This document shows positions 24,038 to 32,181 of a DNA stretch of 64,000 nt, one piece after another. The stretch covers positions 62,001-126,000 of the forward strand of contig DATBGS010000090.1 of the NCBI GenBank assembly GCA_036557885.1. Direction: 5' to 3'. Every line of letters begins with the position of its first letter. Within the stretch, counting starts at the first letter, position 1. Made by a program: the position numbers and the translations under genes. A model generated the notes under the pieces. That model did no database searches. It worked only from the letters and a program-made list of their open reading frames with translations, and was not told the DNA's origin. The DNA is from DATBGS01 sp036557885 (GTDB lineage Bacteria; Chloroflexota; Ktedonobacteria; Ktedonobacterales; DATBGS01).

Positions 24038-24902
24038 TCCTCCGGGCGCATGGGGAGATCTTCAGACAGCGGCGGCAGTTATTCTTCCGGCGCCGTTGGA
24101 GTATACGGTGTGTTATGGGCGGGGAACCGCTGAAGGGCCAGCGGCGATTCTGGCGGCCTCGACGCAGATGGAACTCTATGATGAGATGCTGGATTGGGTG
24201 CCGATGAGCGTGGGGATTGCCACGCAGCCAGTGCCGTCGTATGCGGGGTTGAGCCAGGAAGAGGCGCTGGAGCAGATTCAAGCGGCGGTGGCGGAGACGC
24301 TTGCGCGGGGGCAATTGCCCGTGACGCTGGGCGGGGAGCATTCGCTGACTCCTGCCTGTCTGCGCGCGGTGCAGGCCGCGGCGAACTTTGCTCCACTGGG
24401 GCTAATTAGTTTTGATGCCCATGCCGATATGCGCGCCAGCTACGAAGGTACCCCACTCAGCCATGCCTGTGCTATGCGTCGGGCGCTGGAAATCCCTGGG
24501 GTGAGCGCGCTGGAAGTGGGGATTCGCAGTATCAGCCCGGAAGAAGTGGACGATATACGGCAACTGCGGCCAGCGTTGGAGATTGTCTGGGGGCATCAGG
24601 TGGGCGAGGCACCCCGGACCAGCCTGCTGGAGCGCCTGCCGGAGCGGGTCTATGTGACGGTTGATCTGGATGTGTTTGACCCAGCCTCTATGCCTGCGGT
24701 GGGCACACCAGAGCCGGGTGGGATTGGGTGGTATGAGTTTCTGCGCCTGTTTCAGACTATTGCTGAGCGCAAGCAGATTGTGGGGCTGGATGTGGTGGAG
24801 TTGGCGCCGCTGGCTGGCATGAGCCACCCGGATTTTTTTGCCGCGAAGCTGGTGTATAAAATGCTGAGTCATACCTTTTTTGCGCGCCGCCAGCAGAAAT
24901 AA
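23979..24902 (+). CDS. speB: Agmatinase / arginase-family ureohydrolase
   Basis: 307 residues. Mn-binding motifs are present: GGEHSLT (~109), FDAHADMR (~147-153) and VDLDVFDPASMPAVGTPEPGG (~227-247). Their spacing and the short agmatinase-type loop TPLSHACAMRR favour agmatine hydrolysis to putrescine and urea, but guanidinobutyrase-like activity is possible. The start ATG follows AGGAGTG inside the end of the XRE gene, a 59-bp overlap. Confidence 0.87.
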   Translation: MTEQRLPQEEVPTANIRFGDPPGAWGDLQTAAAVILPAPLEYTVCYGRGTAEGPAAILAASTQMELYDEMLDWVPMSVGIATQPVPSYAGLSQEEALEQIQAAVAETLARGQLPVTLGGEHSLTPACLRAVQAAANFAPLGLISFDAHADMRASYEGTPLSHACAMRRALEIPGVSALEVGIRSISPEEVDDIRQLRPALEIVWGHQVGEAPRTSLLERLPERVYVTVDLDVFDPASMPAVGTPEPGGIGWYEFLRLFQTIAERKQIVGLDVVELAPLAGMSHPDFFAAKLVYKMLSHTFFARRQQK

Positions 24903-24931
24903 CCTCTCTTTGCGCACCCGCCAATTCGTAT

Positions 24932-24974
24932 AGCCCCTTGCCTCTCTGTCCTCTTAAAGATCAGGCAAGGGGCT
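24932..24974. repeat. Inverted repeat downstream of agmatinase
   Basis: Perfect 12-bp arms AGCCCCTTGCCT (24932-24943) and AGGCAAGGGGCT (24963-24974) with a 19-nt loop between convergent genes. No T-run; a transcript end signal is possible. Confidence 0.5.
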
Positions 24975-24987
24975 GGATGGATGAGCA

Positions 24988-25027
24988 AGACGCAAGACAG
25001 GCATATCAGACGCAAGACAAGCGTATC
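24988..25027. repeat. Two tandem 20-bp repeats at the 3' end of the PNP gene
   Basis: Units 24988-25007 and 25008-25027, starting AGACGCAAGACA, differ at two positions. The second unit reaches the stop codon of the leftward PNP gene. Confidence 0.7.
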
Positions 25028-25937
25028 ACCTGGGCAAGGCTTCCAGAACGCCGCGCACCAACGCGACAAATCTGGGAAGCGCGGCTTGGGCGTTCGCCAG
25101 CACTTCTTCGTGGTTGATTTCCTCTTCGGTGCCTGGGATGGCGGCGTTGGTGATGCAACTGATGCCCAGGACGCGCAGACCAACATGCCGGGCTGCGACA
25201 ACTTCCGGCGCGGTGGACATGCCCACCGCATCGGCGCCCCAGGCGCGCAGCATCGTCAGTTCCGCTCCGGTTTCATAGCTAGGGCCACTCACCATGACAT
25301 AGATGCCTTCGTGCAGCGGGATGTTGTGTTTCTCGGCGGTTGCTTTGGCAATCTGGCGCAGGCTGGTGTCATACGCACCCGCCGCTGCGGGAAAACGCGG
25401 GCCAACCCGCTCATCGTTTGGGCCAACCAGTGGGTGCAGGCCAGCCATGCCTGGCAGGTAGATGTGGTCGCGCATGAGCATAAAATCTCCGGCGTGATAG
25501 GCTGGATTGAGTCCTCCAGCGGCATTGGTTACGATGAGCAGCCTGGCTCCTAACGCGCGGAAAACCCTGATGGGGAAGGCCAGTTCCTGGGGGGTGCGTC
25601 CTTCGTAGAGATGGAAACGCCCCTGCATGGCGACGACTTGCTGGTTGGCAAGCTGCCCGAAGACAAGCGTTCCAGCATGCCCGATGACGGTAGAGACAGG
25701 GAAGTGGGGGATGGTTGCATAAGGGATGGATACGGCGTCTTGAATTTCATCGGCCAGGATGCCCAGGCCCGACCCCAGGATAATAGCGACTTCTGGCTGA
25801 AGGGGCGTTTTTGTGCGGAGAAATGCGATTGCCTCGGCAACCTCTGGAATGGCGCTGACGAGTGCTTCTGGCGTGCCTGGTTCGCTCGCGGTGCTGGGGT
25901 GATGAGGAGATTGATCGCTCTGGTGGTGTGGCTGCAT
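25026..25937 (-). CDS. Purine-nucleoside phosphorylase (trimeric type)
   Basis: 303 residues. AIILGSGLGILADEI, the HAGTLVFG strand, QGRFHLYEGRT, TNAAGGLNPAY and the GPNDERVG segment are the trimeric PNP (PNP-MTAP) signatures; YVMVSGPSYETGAE and GISCITNAA follow. It splits inosine or guanosine by phosphorolysis in purine salvage. The first ~30 residues are a His/Pro-rich extension. The neighbour agmatinase converges on it. Confidence 0.93.
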   Translation of the reverse strand: MQPHHQSDQSPHHPSTASEPGTPEALVSAIPEVAEAIAFLRTKTPLQPEVAIILGSGLGILADEIQDAVSIPYATIPHFPVSTVIGHAGTLVFGQLANQQVVAMQGRFHLYEGRTPQELAFPIRVFRALGARLLIVTNAAGGLNPAYHAGDFMLMRDHIYLPGMAGLHPLVGPNDERVGPRFPAAAGAYDTSLRQIAKATAEKHNIPLHEGIYVMVSGPSYETGAELTMLRAWGADAVGMSTAPEVVAARHVGLRVLGISCITNAAIPGTEEEINHEEVLANAQAALPRFVALVRGVLEALPR

Positions 25938-26092
25938 GACTCTGTTCTTCCCTTCCTCACAATGCTGGAAGATGTCTGTCTCTCATGGGCGGGTGCAAGC
26001 CCCGGCCAAAGCTCTATTATAGACTTTCTCAGGGTGGCGTGTGCTTTTCTGGCAAAATTGGCATTGGGCATGCGATGGAACTATGACACGTC

Positions 26093-26134
26093 TCCAGGGC
26101 GTGCCAGGACTTGTCCAGGGTGTGCCAGGACTTG
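26093..26134 (+). repeat. Tandem 21-bp repeat overlapping the -35 of the DksA-like gene
   Basis: Two units, TCCAGGGCGTGCCAGGACTTG at 26093-26113 split as TCCAGGGCGTG plus CCAGGACTTG, and 26114-26134, differ at one base. The unit length is two helical turns, so a bound protein dimer would sit on one face. The last 3 bases form the -35 start. Confidence 0.7.
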
Positions 26135-26160
26135 CTCTGTGAGGAGGACTGGGCTACAAT
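26132..26160 (+). promoter_or_regulatory. Promoter of the DksA-like/lspA/rluD operon
   Basis: TTGCTC at 26132-26137 and TACAAT at 26155-26160 are 17 bp apart. Start near 26167. Confidence 0.75.
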
Positions 26161-26187
26161 TTGTGTATTGCGGAGGAGGGAAAGCCT

Positions 26188-26595
26188 ATGTCAGCAAACA
26201 ATCCAGAAACGACGCTCCCCTTAGAAGCACTACGTCGCAGCTTATTGGATGAGCAGCAGCGGCTGAAACATGAACTCTTTGAGCTGACCAGCGGGGATGA
26301 AGCAGTGACGCCAACCGATCCCATTTTGGAGAGCGGTGGTATGGCGAGCGATCAGGCCGATGATGCCGACGCGCTTTCGCAGGCAGAGCGCAACCGGGCG
26401 ATCACCATACATACCCAGCGACTGCTGACACAGGTGAATGAGGCGCTGGCGCGGATGGATGCTGGCACCTATGGGAAGTGCGCGAATTGTGGCAAGCCTA
26501 TTGCGCCCGCTCGCCTCAAGGCGCTGCCATCGGCGGCGCTGTGCATTGAGTGCCAGGCGAAGAGTGAGTCTGGGCAGCGTTTGGGGGGACGATAA
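26188..26595 (+). CDS. DksA/TraR-family zinc-finger protein
   Basis: 135 residues. A coiled-coil N-terminal half (LRRSLLDEQQRLKHELFEL, and ERNRAITIHTQRLL) leads to a C4 zinc finger at C98, C101, C119 and C122 (CANCGKPIAP, ALCIEC). DksA-like proteins work with RNA polymerase at the secondary channel; the coiled coil here is short. The ATG at 26188 follows GGAGG. It precedes lspA by 8 bp. The same order DksA-like, lspA, rluD-type is common in bacteria. Confidence 0.87.
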   Translation: MSANNPETTLPLEALRRSLLDEQQRLKHELFELTSGDEAVTPTDPILESGGMASDQADDADALSQAERNRAITIHTQRLLTQVNEALARMDAGTYGKCANCGKPIAPARLKALPSAALCIECQAKSESGQRLGGR

Positions 26596-26603
26596 ATACG
26601 TTG

Positions 26604-27179
26604 ATGAAACTGCGTGGATATTTCTTGTATGTGTTATTGGCGCTCACCGGGGCGATAGTGATTGGTCTGGACCAGTGGAGCAAGGCGGCCATCAGGCAGC
26701 ATTTTGGTGTGTGTCCTAGCCCGTCTGATATGTACATCCCGTTGGTCGGCCAGTATTTTGGGATCGTTTATGCCTGTAATACTGGCTCGGCTTTTAGCTT
26801 CTTTGAGCATGGACAGCAGGCATTGCTCTACTTCTTTATCGCGGTTGCTTTGGCAACGGTAGTCTGGCTGTATGTTCGCTTTGCCAGACATGCGAACGCG
26901 CTGCTGCAAGTAATTTTTGGCCTGGTGCTGGGTGGCGCGGTAGGAAATCTGATTGATCGTTTTCATCTGGGGTATGTGACGGATTTCTTGTTGTTTAGAA
27001 TTCCACCAGCCTTTTCTTTTCCGGTGTTTAATCTGGCAGATAGCTCGATCTGTGTGGGCATTTTCTTGCTGATCCTCTACTTCTGGCGGCGACCTGTCGG
27101 CGAGCAACAAGCTGCGCCTGTTGAGCAAGAAGGGACTTCAATGGAATCCTCCTCCGCCAACCAATCCTCTACCCAATGA
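26604..27179 (+). CDS. lspA: Lipoprotein signal peptidase (signal peptidase II)
   Basis: 191 residues, four membrane helices. Catalytic aspartates are D127 (GYVTDF) and D146 (FNLADSS), 19 residues apart as in the family, with GNLIDRF nearby. DQWSKAA is the first cytoplasmic-face motif. It cleaves prolipoproteins such as the lipoprotein at 18709. It overlaps the rluD-type gene as ATGA. The C-terminal ~25 residues are a Glu/Ser-rich tail. Confidence 0.95.
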   Translation: MKLRGYFLYVLLALTGAIVIGLDQWSKAAIRQHFGVCPSPSDMYIPLVGQYFGIVYACNTGSAFSFFEHGQQALLYFFIAVALATVVWLYVRFARHANALLQVIFGLVLGGAVGNLIDRFHLGYVTDFLLFRIPPAFSFPVFNLADSSICVGIFLLILYFWRRPVGEQQAAPVEQEGTSMESSSANQSSTQ

Positions 27180-28141
27180 TACAAGATGAGATGGGCGACA
27201 GGACCATCACCCGGCTCAGCTACACTGATGGGGAGGGAGAGCGGGTAGATAAGTTTGTGGCGAGTGCACTGCCGCATCTCTCGCGCGTGCGCGTGCAGGC
27301 GTTGATTGAGCAAGGGCAGGTGCAGGTCAATCAACGCCCTGCCAGAGCCAGCACCAGGCTGGTAAGCGGGGATGTGGTGGAGGTGGTGGAGACGGCCCAA
27401 AGAGCGCCAGTGCCCCGTTCGTCCTCCGAGGAGGGGTTTCCGCTGGAGGTGGTGTTTGAGGATGAGCAGGTGCTGGTGGTGAACAAACCGCCGGGCCTGG
27501 TAGTTCATCCGGCGCCGGGATATGCGGGCATGACGCTGGTTGATCTGCTGCTGGCGCGCCACCCTTCTCTGGCTCAGATGTCCAATCCATCTGAGGGACG
27601 CTGGCCGGGAATCGTCCATCGCTTAGACAAGGATACCTCTGGGCTGCTGATTGTCGCCAAAACATCAGAAGCTTTGACTCTGCTGAGCCAGCAATTTCAG
27701 GAGCGGCAAGTCGTCAAAAGGTATCTGGCTTTGCTTGATGGGCGTCTCTCTCTCAAAGAGGGGGCGATAGAGGCGCCGATTGGCCGCGACCCGCGACAGC
27801 GCCATCGGATGGCGGTGGTGGCGCAGGGAGGCCGCCAGGCGCAGACGCTGTTTTGGGTGGAGCGCGAGTTTGCGCGCTTTACGCTGGCGAAGGTGCAGAT
27901 TTTGACGGGCCGCACGCATCAGATACGGGTGCATTTTGCGGCTATTGGGCATCCGGTGGCGGGAGATGCTTTGTATGGGCATGTGCAGACGCCGCAGCCA
28001 CCACGCATGTTTTTGCACGCGCTGGAGGTGCAATTTACCCATCCGACAACGGGAGAACTTGTTGTCAGAACGGCTCCACTTCCTGCTGACCTGCAAGCGT
28101 TTTTGCAGGCGTTGGGGCCTGAGAACGCAGGTGCTTACTGA
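27176..28141 (+). CDS. RluD-family 23S rRNA pseudouridine synthase
   Basis: 321 residues. An S4 domain (~25-85, with VDKFVASALPHLSRVRVQALI) precedes the catalytic domain; VVNKPPGLVVHPAPG, WPGIVHRLDKDTSGLLIVAKT with the catalytic Asp in HRLDKDTSG, and ILTGRTHQIRVHFAAIGHPVAGD are full matches. The family isomerises specific uridines in the large rRNA. The exact position modified is not known for this protein. Confidence 0.93.
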   Translation: MIQDEMGDRTITRLSYTDGEGERVDKFVASALPHLSRVRVQALIEQGQVQVNQRPARASTRLVSGDVVEVVETAQRAPVPRSSSEEGFPLEVVFEDEQVLVVNKPPGLVVHPAPGYAGMTLVDLLLARHPSLAQMSNPSEGRWPGIVHRLDKDTSGLLIVAKTSEALTLLSQQFQERQVVKRYLALLDGRLSLKEGAIEAPIGRDPRQRHRMAVVAQGGRQAQTLFWVEREFARFTLAKVQILTGRTHQIRVHFAAIGHPVAGDALYGHVQTPQPPRMFLHALEVQFTHPTTGELVVRTAPLPADLQAFLQALGPENAGAY

Positions 28142-28252
28142 CAGGGTGTTTCGGCTTTCTGGCAGAGAATGTAGTATAGTTGATGTGGGAGCGGCGGGGT
28201 AGGGGCGTGGTTCATCCAACGATGTTGAAAGCACAAAGGAGAGATCAACAGG

Positions 28253-28981
28253 ATGCAGGACGGTAACTACTATCTTACCTGGCTTGGGCACGCCACGTTT
28301 ATCCTGAATACCCCTGGCGGGAAAAAGGTGCTGATTGATCCCTGGGTGCAGGGCAACCCTGCCTGCCCAGAGAATCACAAAAAGGTCGGACATCTGGATG
28401 TGATGCTGCTGACGCACGCGCACTTTGATCACATTGGCGACGCGGTGACAATTGCGACCAGCGAGGAATCTACTCCTTCAGTGGTGGTGGGTGTATTTGA
28501 GCTGTGCGGTTGGCTGGAAAGTAAAGGGGTGAAAAACTGCTCTGGGATGAATATTGGCGGCACCCAGCATGTTGAAGGCTTGCGCGTGACGATGACGCAT
28601 GCTGATCATAGCTGCGGCATTTCGGATGGCGGGGCGGTGCTCTATGGCGGAGTGGCCGCCGGTTATGTGATTGAACTGGAGAATGGGAAGCGCTTGTATC
28701 ACGCGGGGGATACGGGCCTGTTCAGCGATCTCCGGCTGATTCACGAACTCTATCAGCCGGAACTGGTCATGCTGCCTATCGGTGATCATTTTACGATGGG
28801 TCCACGCGAGGCTGCCTATGCCTGTAAGCTGCTGCAACCGAAGTCGGTGATTCCGATGCACTTTGGTACCTTCGGGCTGCTGACGGGCACCACGCAGGCA
28901 TTCAAAGAGGAACTGGCGAAGGCGGGGGTTCATGGTGTCGAGGTGCTGGAGATGACCCCCGGCCAGACGATCCAAAAATAG
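28253..28981 (+). CDS. UPF0173-family metallo-beta-lactamase-fold hydrolase
   Basis: 242 residues. LTWLGHATFIL, LIDPWVQGNP, LLTHAHFDHIGDA (metal-binding HxHxDH), HADHS, LYHAGDTGLF and PMHFGTF are the seven-segment UPF0173 pattern with all zinc ligands retained. The substrate of the family is unknown. GGAG before the ATG is suitable. Confidence 0.88.
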   Translation: MQDGNYYLTWLGHATFILNTPGGKKVLIDPWVQGNPACPENHKKVGHLDVMLLTHAHFDHIGDAVTIATSEESTPSVVVGVFELCGWLESKGVKNCSGMNIGGTQHVEGLRVTMTHADHSCGISDGGAVLYGGVAAGYVIELENGKRLYHAGDTGLFSDLRLIHELYQPELVMLPIGDHFTMGPREAAYACKLLQPKSVIPMHFGTFGLLTGTTQAFKEELAKAGVHGVEVLEMTPGQTIQK

Positions 28982-29116
28982 GCTGTTGGAGAGGCAGATG
29001 GGACCATCTGCGTTTCAATGAGCATGGCTGGTCTGGGGAAAGCCAGTTTGCCTGCGCGGGTTGGCTGGCGCTCTCCAGATCATTCTTTCTCACGCTTGGT
29101 AGCAGAAAGATGACGC

Positions 29117-30592
29117 ATGCGCGCGACAAAAATTGTTTGCACGATTGGTCCGGCTTCTCGCAGTGAAGAGGTGCTGGAGCGGTTGATTCTGGCTGGGATG
29201 AACGTTGCCCGGCTCAATTTTTCTCACGGGACGCACGAGGAGCATGCCGAGGTCGTTGCGCGAGTTCGTCGGATTTCGACGAAGCTGGGCCGGGCGGTGG
29301 CGATCTTGCAAGACCTCCAGGGGCCGAAGATTCGGACGGGGAGCTTGTTGAATCAGCGCCCGGTGGTTATTGCTCCTGGCGCCCCTTTTACGCTCACGAC
29401 GGAGCAGGTGGTAGGAGATGCTTCGCGGGTTTCGACGACCTACCAGAACTTGCCAGGCGATGTGAAAGCTGGCGATCATATTTTGCTGGCGGATGGCTTG
29501 CTTGAACTGGAGGTGACAGAAACCACGTCCTCTGATGTCTGTTGCCGGGTGATACACGGCGGTGTGCTGGGTGAGCATAAAGGGATCAATCTGCCTGGGG
29601 TTGCGGTAAGCGCGCCAGCCCTCACAGAGAAAGATCGCGATGATCTGCGCTTTGGAGTGGAGCAGCAGGTAGATTTTGTGGCGCTGAGCTTTGTGCGCCA
29701 ACCGAGCGATCTTGACGCTGCGCGGCAAGTGATTGCTGAGGCGCGCGCCAGCCTGTATGAAAAAGCGGCGCCTGATGTGAGAACAATTGAGCGCTCATCC
29801 TCTCTTGGGAAGAACGGTGAAGGCGTTCCAATTATTGCCAAGCTGGAGAAACCGGAGGCGATTACGCATCTGGACGCGATTTTGGAGGCGGCAGATGGGG
29901 TGATGGTGGCGCGCGGTGATCTTGGAGTGGAGCTTTCTCCAGAGAAGGTTCCCTTGCTGCAAAAGCGCATTATTAGTCGCGCCAACCAACTGGGGATTCC
30001 GGTGATTACGGCGACGCAGATGCTTGAGTCAATGGTGACGCAGCCACGCCCGACACGCGCGGAAGCCAGCGACGTAGCGAATGCCATTCTGGATGGCACC
30101 GATGCGGTGATGTTGAGCGAGGAAACAGCCAGTGGCAGCTATCCTGTTGAAGCGGTGGAGATGATGGTGCGGATTGCCAGGGAAACCGAGCCAGCCATGC
30201 ATAGCCATCCCCAGATTCAATATGAAGAGGCGTCACTGGCGCGCGCGGTGAGCCGGGCGGCGCACACTCTGGCAAGCGAAGCCTCTGTTCAGGCAATTGT
30301 GGTATTTACGCGCAGCGGGGCGTCGGCGCATTTAATTTCAAAAGAGCGCCCGCGAGTGCCCATTTTTGCCTACACGCCCTTTGATGCTGTTTATCGTCAG
30401 CTTGCCATATGGTGGGGCGTTGCACCCCGACAAATCTCGATTATGAACTCTACAGAAAAGCTGATTGCTGAGGTGAGCCAGCGGCTTGAGCAAGAGGGAG
30501 CGATTCAGCGAGGGGAACGGGTGGTGATTATGGGGGGCATGCCTGTTGCCGGGCGCGCCAGAACCAACTTTATCAAACTGCACCAGATATGA
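29117..30592 (+). CDS. pyk: Pyruvate kinase
   Basis: 491 residues. MRATKIVCTIGPASRS and NVARLNFSHGTHEEH open the enzyme; DLQGPKIRTG, VALSFVRQPSDL, IAKLEKPEAITHLDAILEAADGVMVARGDLGVEL (catalytic K and D/E set) and TATQMLESM follow. It makes ATP and pyruvate in glycolysis. An insertion of about 20 residues, with IERSSSLGKNGEG, lies just before IIAKLEKPE and is not in the usual family alignment. The C-terminal domain ends normally. Confidence 0.94.
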   Translation: MRATKIVCTIGPASRSEEVLERLILAGMNVARLNFSHGTHEEHAEVVARVRRISTKLGRAVAILQDLQGPKIRTGSLLNQRPVVIAPGAPFTLTTEQVVGDASRVSTTYQNLPGDVKAGDHILLADGLLELEVTETTSSDVCCRVIHGGVLGEHKGINLPGVAVSAPALTEKDRDDLRFGVEQQVDFVALSFVRQPSDLDAARQVIAEARASLYEKAAPDVRTIERSSSLGKNGEGVPIIAKLEKPEAITHLDAILEAADGVMVARGDLGVELSPEKVPLLQKRIISRANQLGIPVITATQMLESMVTQPRPTRAEASDVANAILDGTDAVMLSEETASGSYPVEAVEMMVRIARETEPAMHSHPQIQYEEASLARAVSRAAHTLASEASVQAIVVFTRSGASAHLISKERPRVPIFAYTPFDAVYRQLAIWWGVAPRQISIMNSTEKLIAEVSQRLEQEGAIQRGERVVIMGGMPVAGRARTNFIKLHQI

Positions 30593-30659
30593 GAACTGGT
30601 TTATCGGCAAGAACGTCTCTCAGCATCCACTGGGTAGCTCGCTCAAGTCATCTCCATCC

Positions 30660-31529
30660 CTAAGTGTTCAAAAGATCGTCAAAAAGCGTGAGAGGTCTGA
30701 TCACTGGTCGCTCTGGTTGCCAGGGCAATGGGGGAAGAGGCACAAGCGCCTGTACCCGCTGATAGAGGGCGGCGCACAACGCGGGCGTTTGCTCTTCTTC
30801 TGGGCAGTGGCAAAACACATAGCAGGTCTTGCCCTGCTTGAGCCAGTGGCCCAGGCGCTGTGCCCATTCCTCGAAGAATACCTCATTGACGTTCATCTCT
30901 GGATGTCCAATATAGCGTAAGAACGCGAAGTCGGTGGTCACTGCGACCTGCAAGGGCAGGTCGGGCTTGCGTTCACGCGCTTCCAGCAGATGCTGCTCCT
31001 GGGTTGTGCCAGTGCGCAAGGGTCGAGTGTCCATCATGACCCAACCAATCCGATACCGCTCAAGCAGCGCGTGCAATGATGCTGCCTGCTGCCTGGAATA
31101 AAAAGTGGGGTGGCGCACCTCAACCGCCAGGCGCAGATCGGAGGGCCAGAAGTCAAGAAACGCTTGAAGCTGGGCTAGCTGCGACGGTGCAAAGGAAGGT
31201 GGCAGTTGCAGAAACATGGGGCCTAAGCGGTCCCCCAACCCGCGCATTCGTTCGACAAACAGCACCATTTCTGCTTCGGTCTGATCTATGCGCGCAGCAT
31301 GGCTGATGCTGCGCGCGATTTTCGGGCAAAACCGAAATGCTGGTGGGGTTTCCTGGCGCCAATGGGCTACCATCTCTGCGGATGGCAAAGCATAAAAGGT
31401 CGTATTGCCCTCTACGGTGAGTAATTTCTGGCTATAGAGCCGCAAAAATTCGCGGGCAGGGGTACGAGCCGGAAAGAAATTCCCTACCCACGCTTTGCTG
31501 CCCCAAACGGGGCCACCAATGTAGAGCAT
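30660..31529 (-). CDS. DUF72 family protein
   Basis: 289 residues. YIGGPVWGSKAWVGNFFP, VEGNTTFYALPSAEMVAHW, FRFCPKIARSISH and LGPMFLQLPPSFAP are the standard DUF72 (YecE-like) TIM-barrel motifs; VEVRHPTF and YVFCHCPEE complete it. Its function is unknown in all organisms that have it. No partner is obvious here. Confidence 0.87.
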   Translation of the reverse strand: MLYIGGPVWGSKAWVGNFFPARTPAREFLRLYSQKLLTVEGNTTFYALPSAEMVAHWRQETPPAFRFCPKIARSISHAARIDQTEAEMVLFVERMRGLGDRLGPMFLQLPPSFAPSQLAQLQAFLDFWPSDLRLAVEVRHPTFYSRQQAASLHALLERYRIGWVMMDTRPLRTGTTQEQHLLEARERKPDLPLQVAVTTDFAFLRYIGHPEMNVNEVFFEEWAQRLGHWLKQGKTCYVFCHCPEEEQTPALCAALYQRVQALVPLPPLPWQPERPVIRPLTLFDDLLNT

Positions 31530-31571
31530 GGCAACGTTCCTCTCAGTGGTTTCGCGTAGTGGCTACCAACG

Positions 31572-32117
31572 CTACCTGACCAGGCTCACAACGCCCTGCT
31601 CGCGCAGATACTGAATCAAGCTGATGGCATATTCTGGCGTGACATGCGCAAGCAGCGCAATGCGCTCGATGGGGCGCTGCCCATCAATAAGCTGGTAGAC
31701 ACGCCGCGCCATAAGATCAGAAAAGAACTCCAACCCAATCTGGTGCGTTCGGTAAGGAATAGAAGAGAAGCGCAGCAGGCTATCAGTTACCGGAAGCGCG
31801 GGAAGCCGAGGGTTGGTTTGAGCGCTGGGAAGTTCCTGGGGGGTGGCAGCCAGAATCAGTTGCCAGGACAAGACCCCTGCCTGCGCCAGCACACGTAATA
31901 TTTGCTGTTTGTGCTGCAAGAGAACAGCTTGTGGCGTTGCAATGAAACCAGAGACAACTTCTCCAGCCTGTAAGGTGAGTTGGGCCTTTCCTGGCGCTCT
32001 TTGAGAAAAGGCGGCAAGCATGAACCGTTCTGGTAGGTCTGCTTGCAGGCTGCCAGAAGCTCTGTTTTCTTTTAAATGCAGGAGAATGAGTTCAATCTCA
32101 AGTTGCAGATATTCCAC
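31572..32117 (-). CDS. Hypothetical protein, 181 residues
   Basis: Not recognised. A predicted alpha/beta protein; the N-terminal half has a strand-rich stretch (LLQHKQQILRVLAQAG and SWQLILAATPQEL) and the C-terminal ~70 residues (FFSDLMARRVYQLIDGQRPIERIALLAHV) look like a winged-helix-type unit. GTG at 32117 follows AGGAAGG and was preferred to the ATG at 32174. It starts 64 bp after the sensor-like membrane protein on the same strand, and the two may be an operon. Confidence 0.66.
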   Translation of the reverse strand: MEYLQLEIELILLHLKENRASGSLQADLPERFMLAAFSQRAPGKAQLTLQAGEVVSGFIATPQAVLLQHKQQILRVLAQAGVLSWQLILAATPQELPSAQTNPRLPALPVTDSLLRFSSIPYRTHQIGLEFFSDLMARRVYQLIDGQRPIERIALLAHVTPEYAISLIQYLREQGVVSLVR

Positions 32118-32181
32118 GGTGCCCTTCCTGAGGTTCCGTTGAGTCTGTTCCTCCCACAAACCAAACCGTACCACCCCTTTG

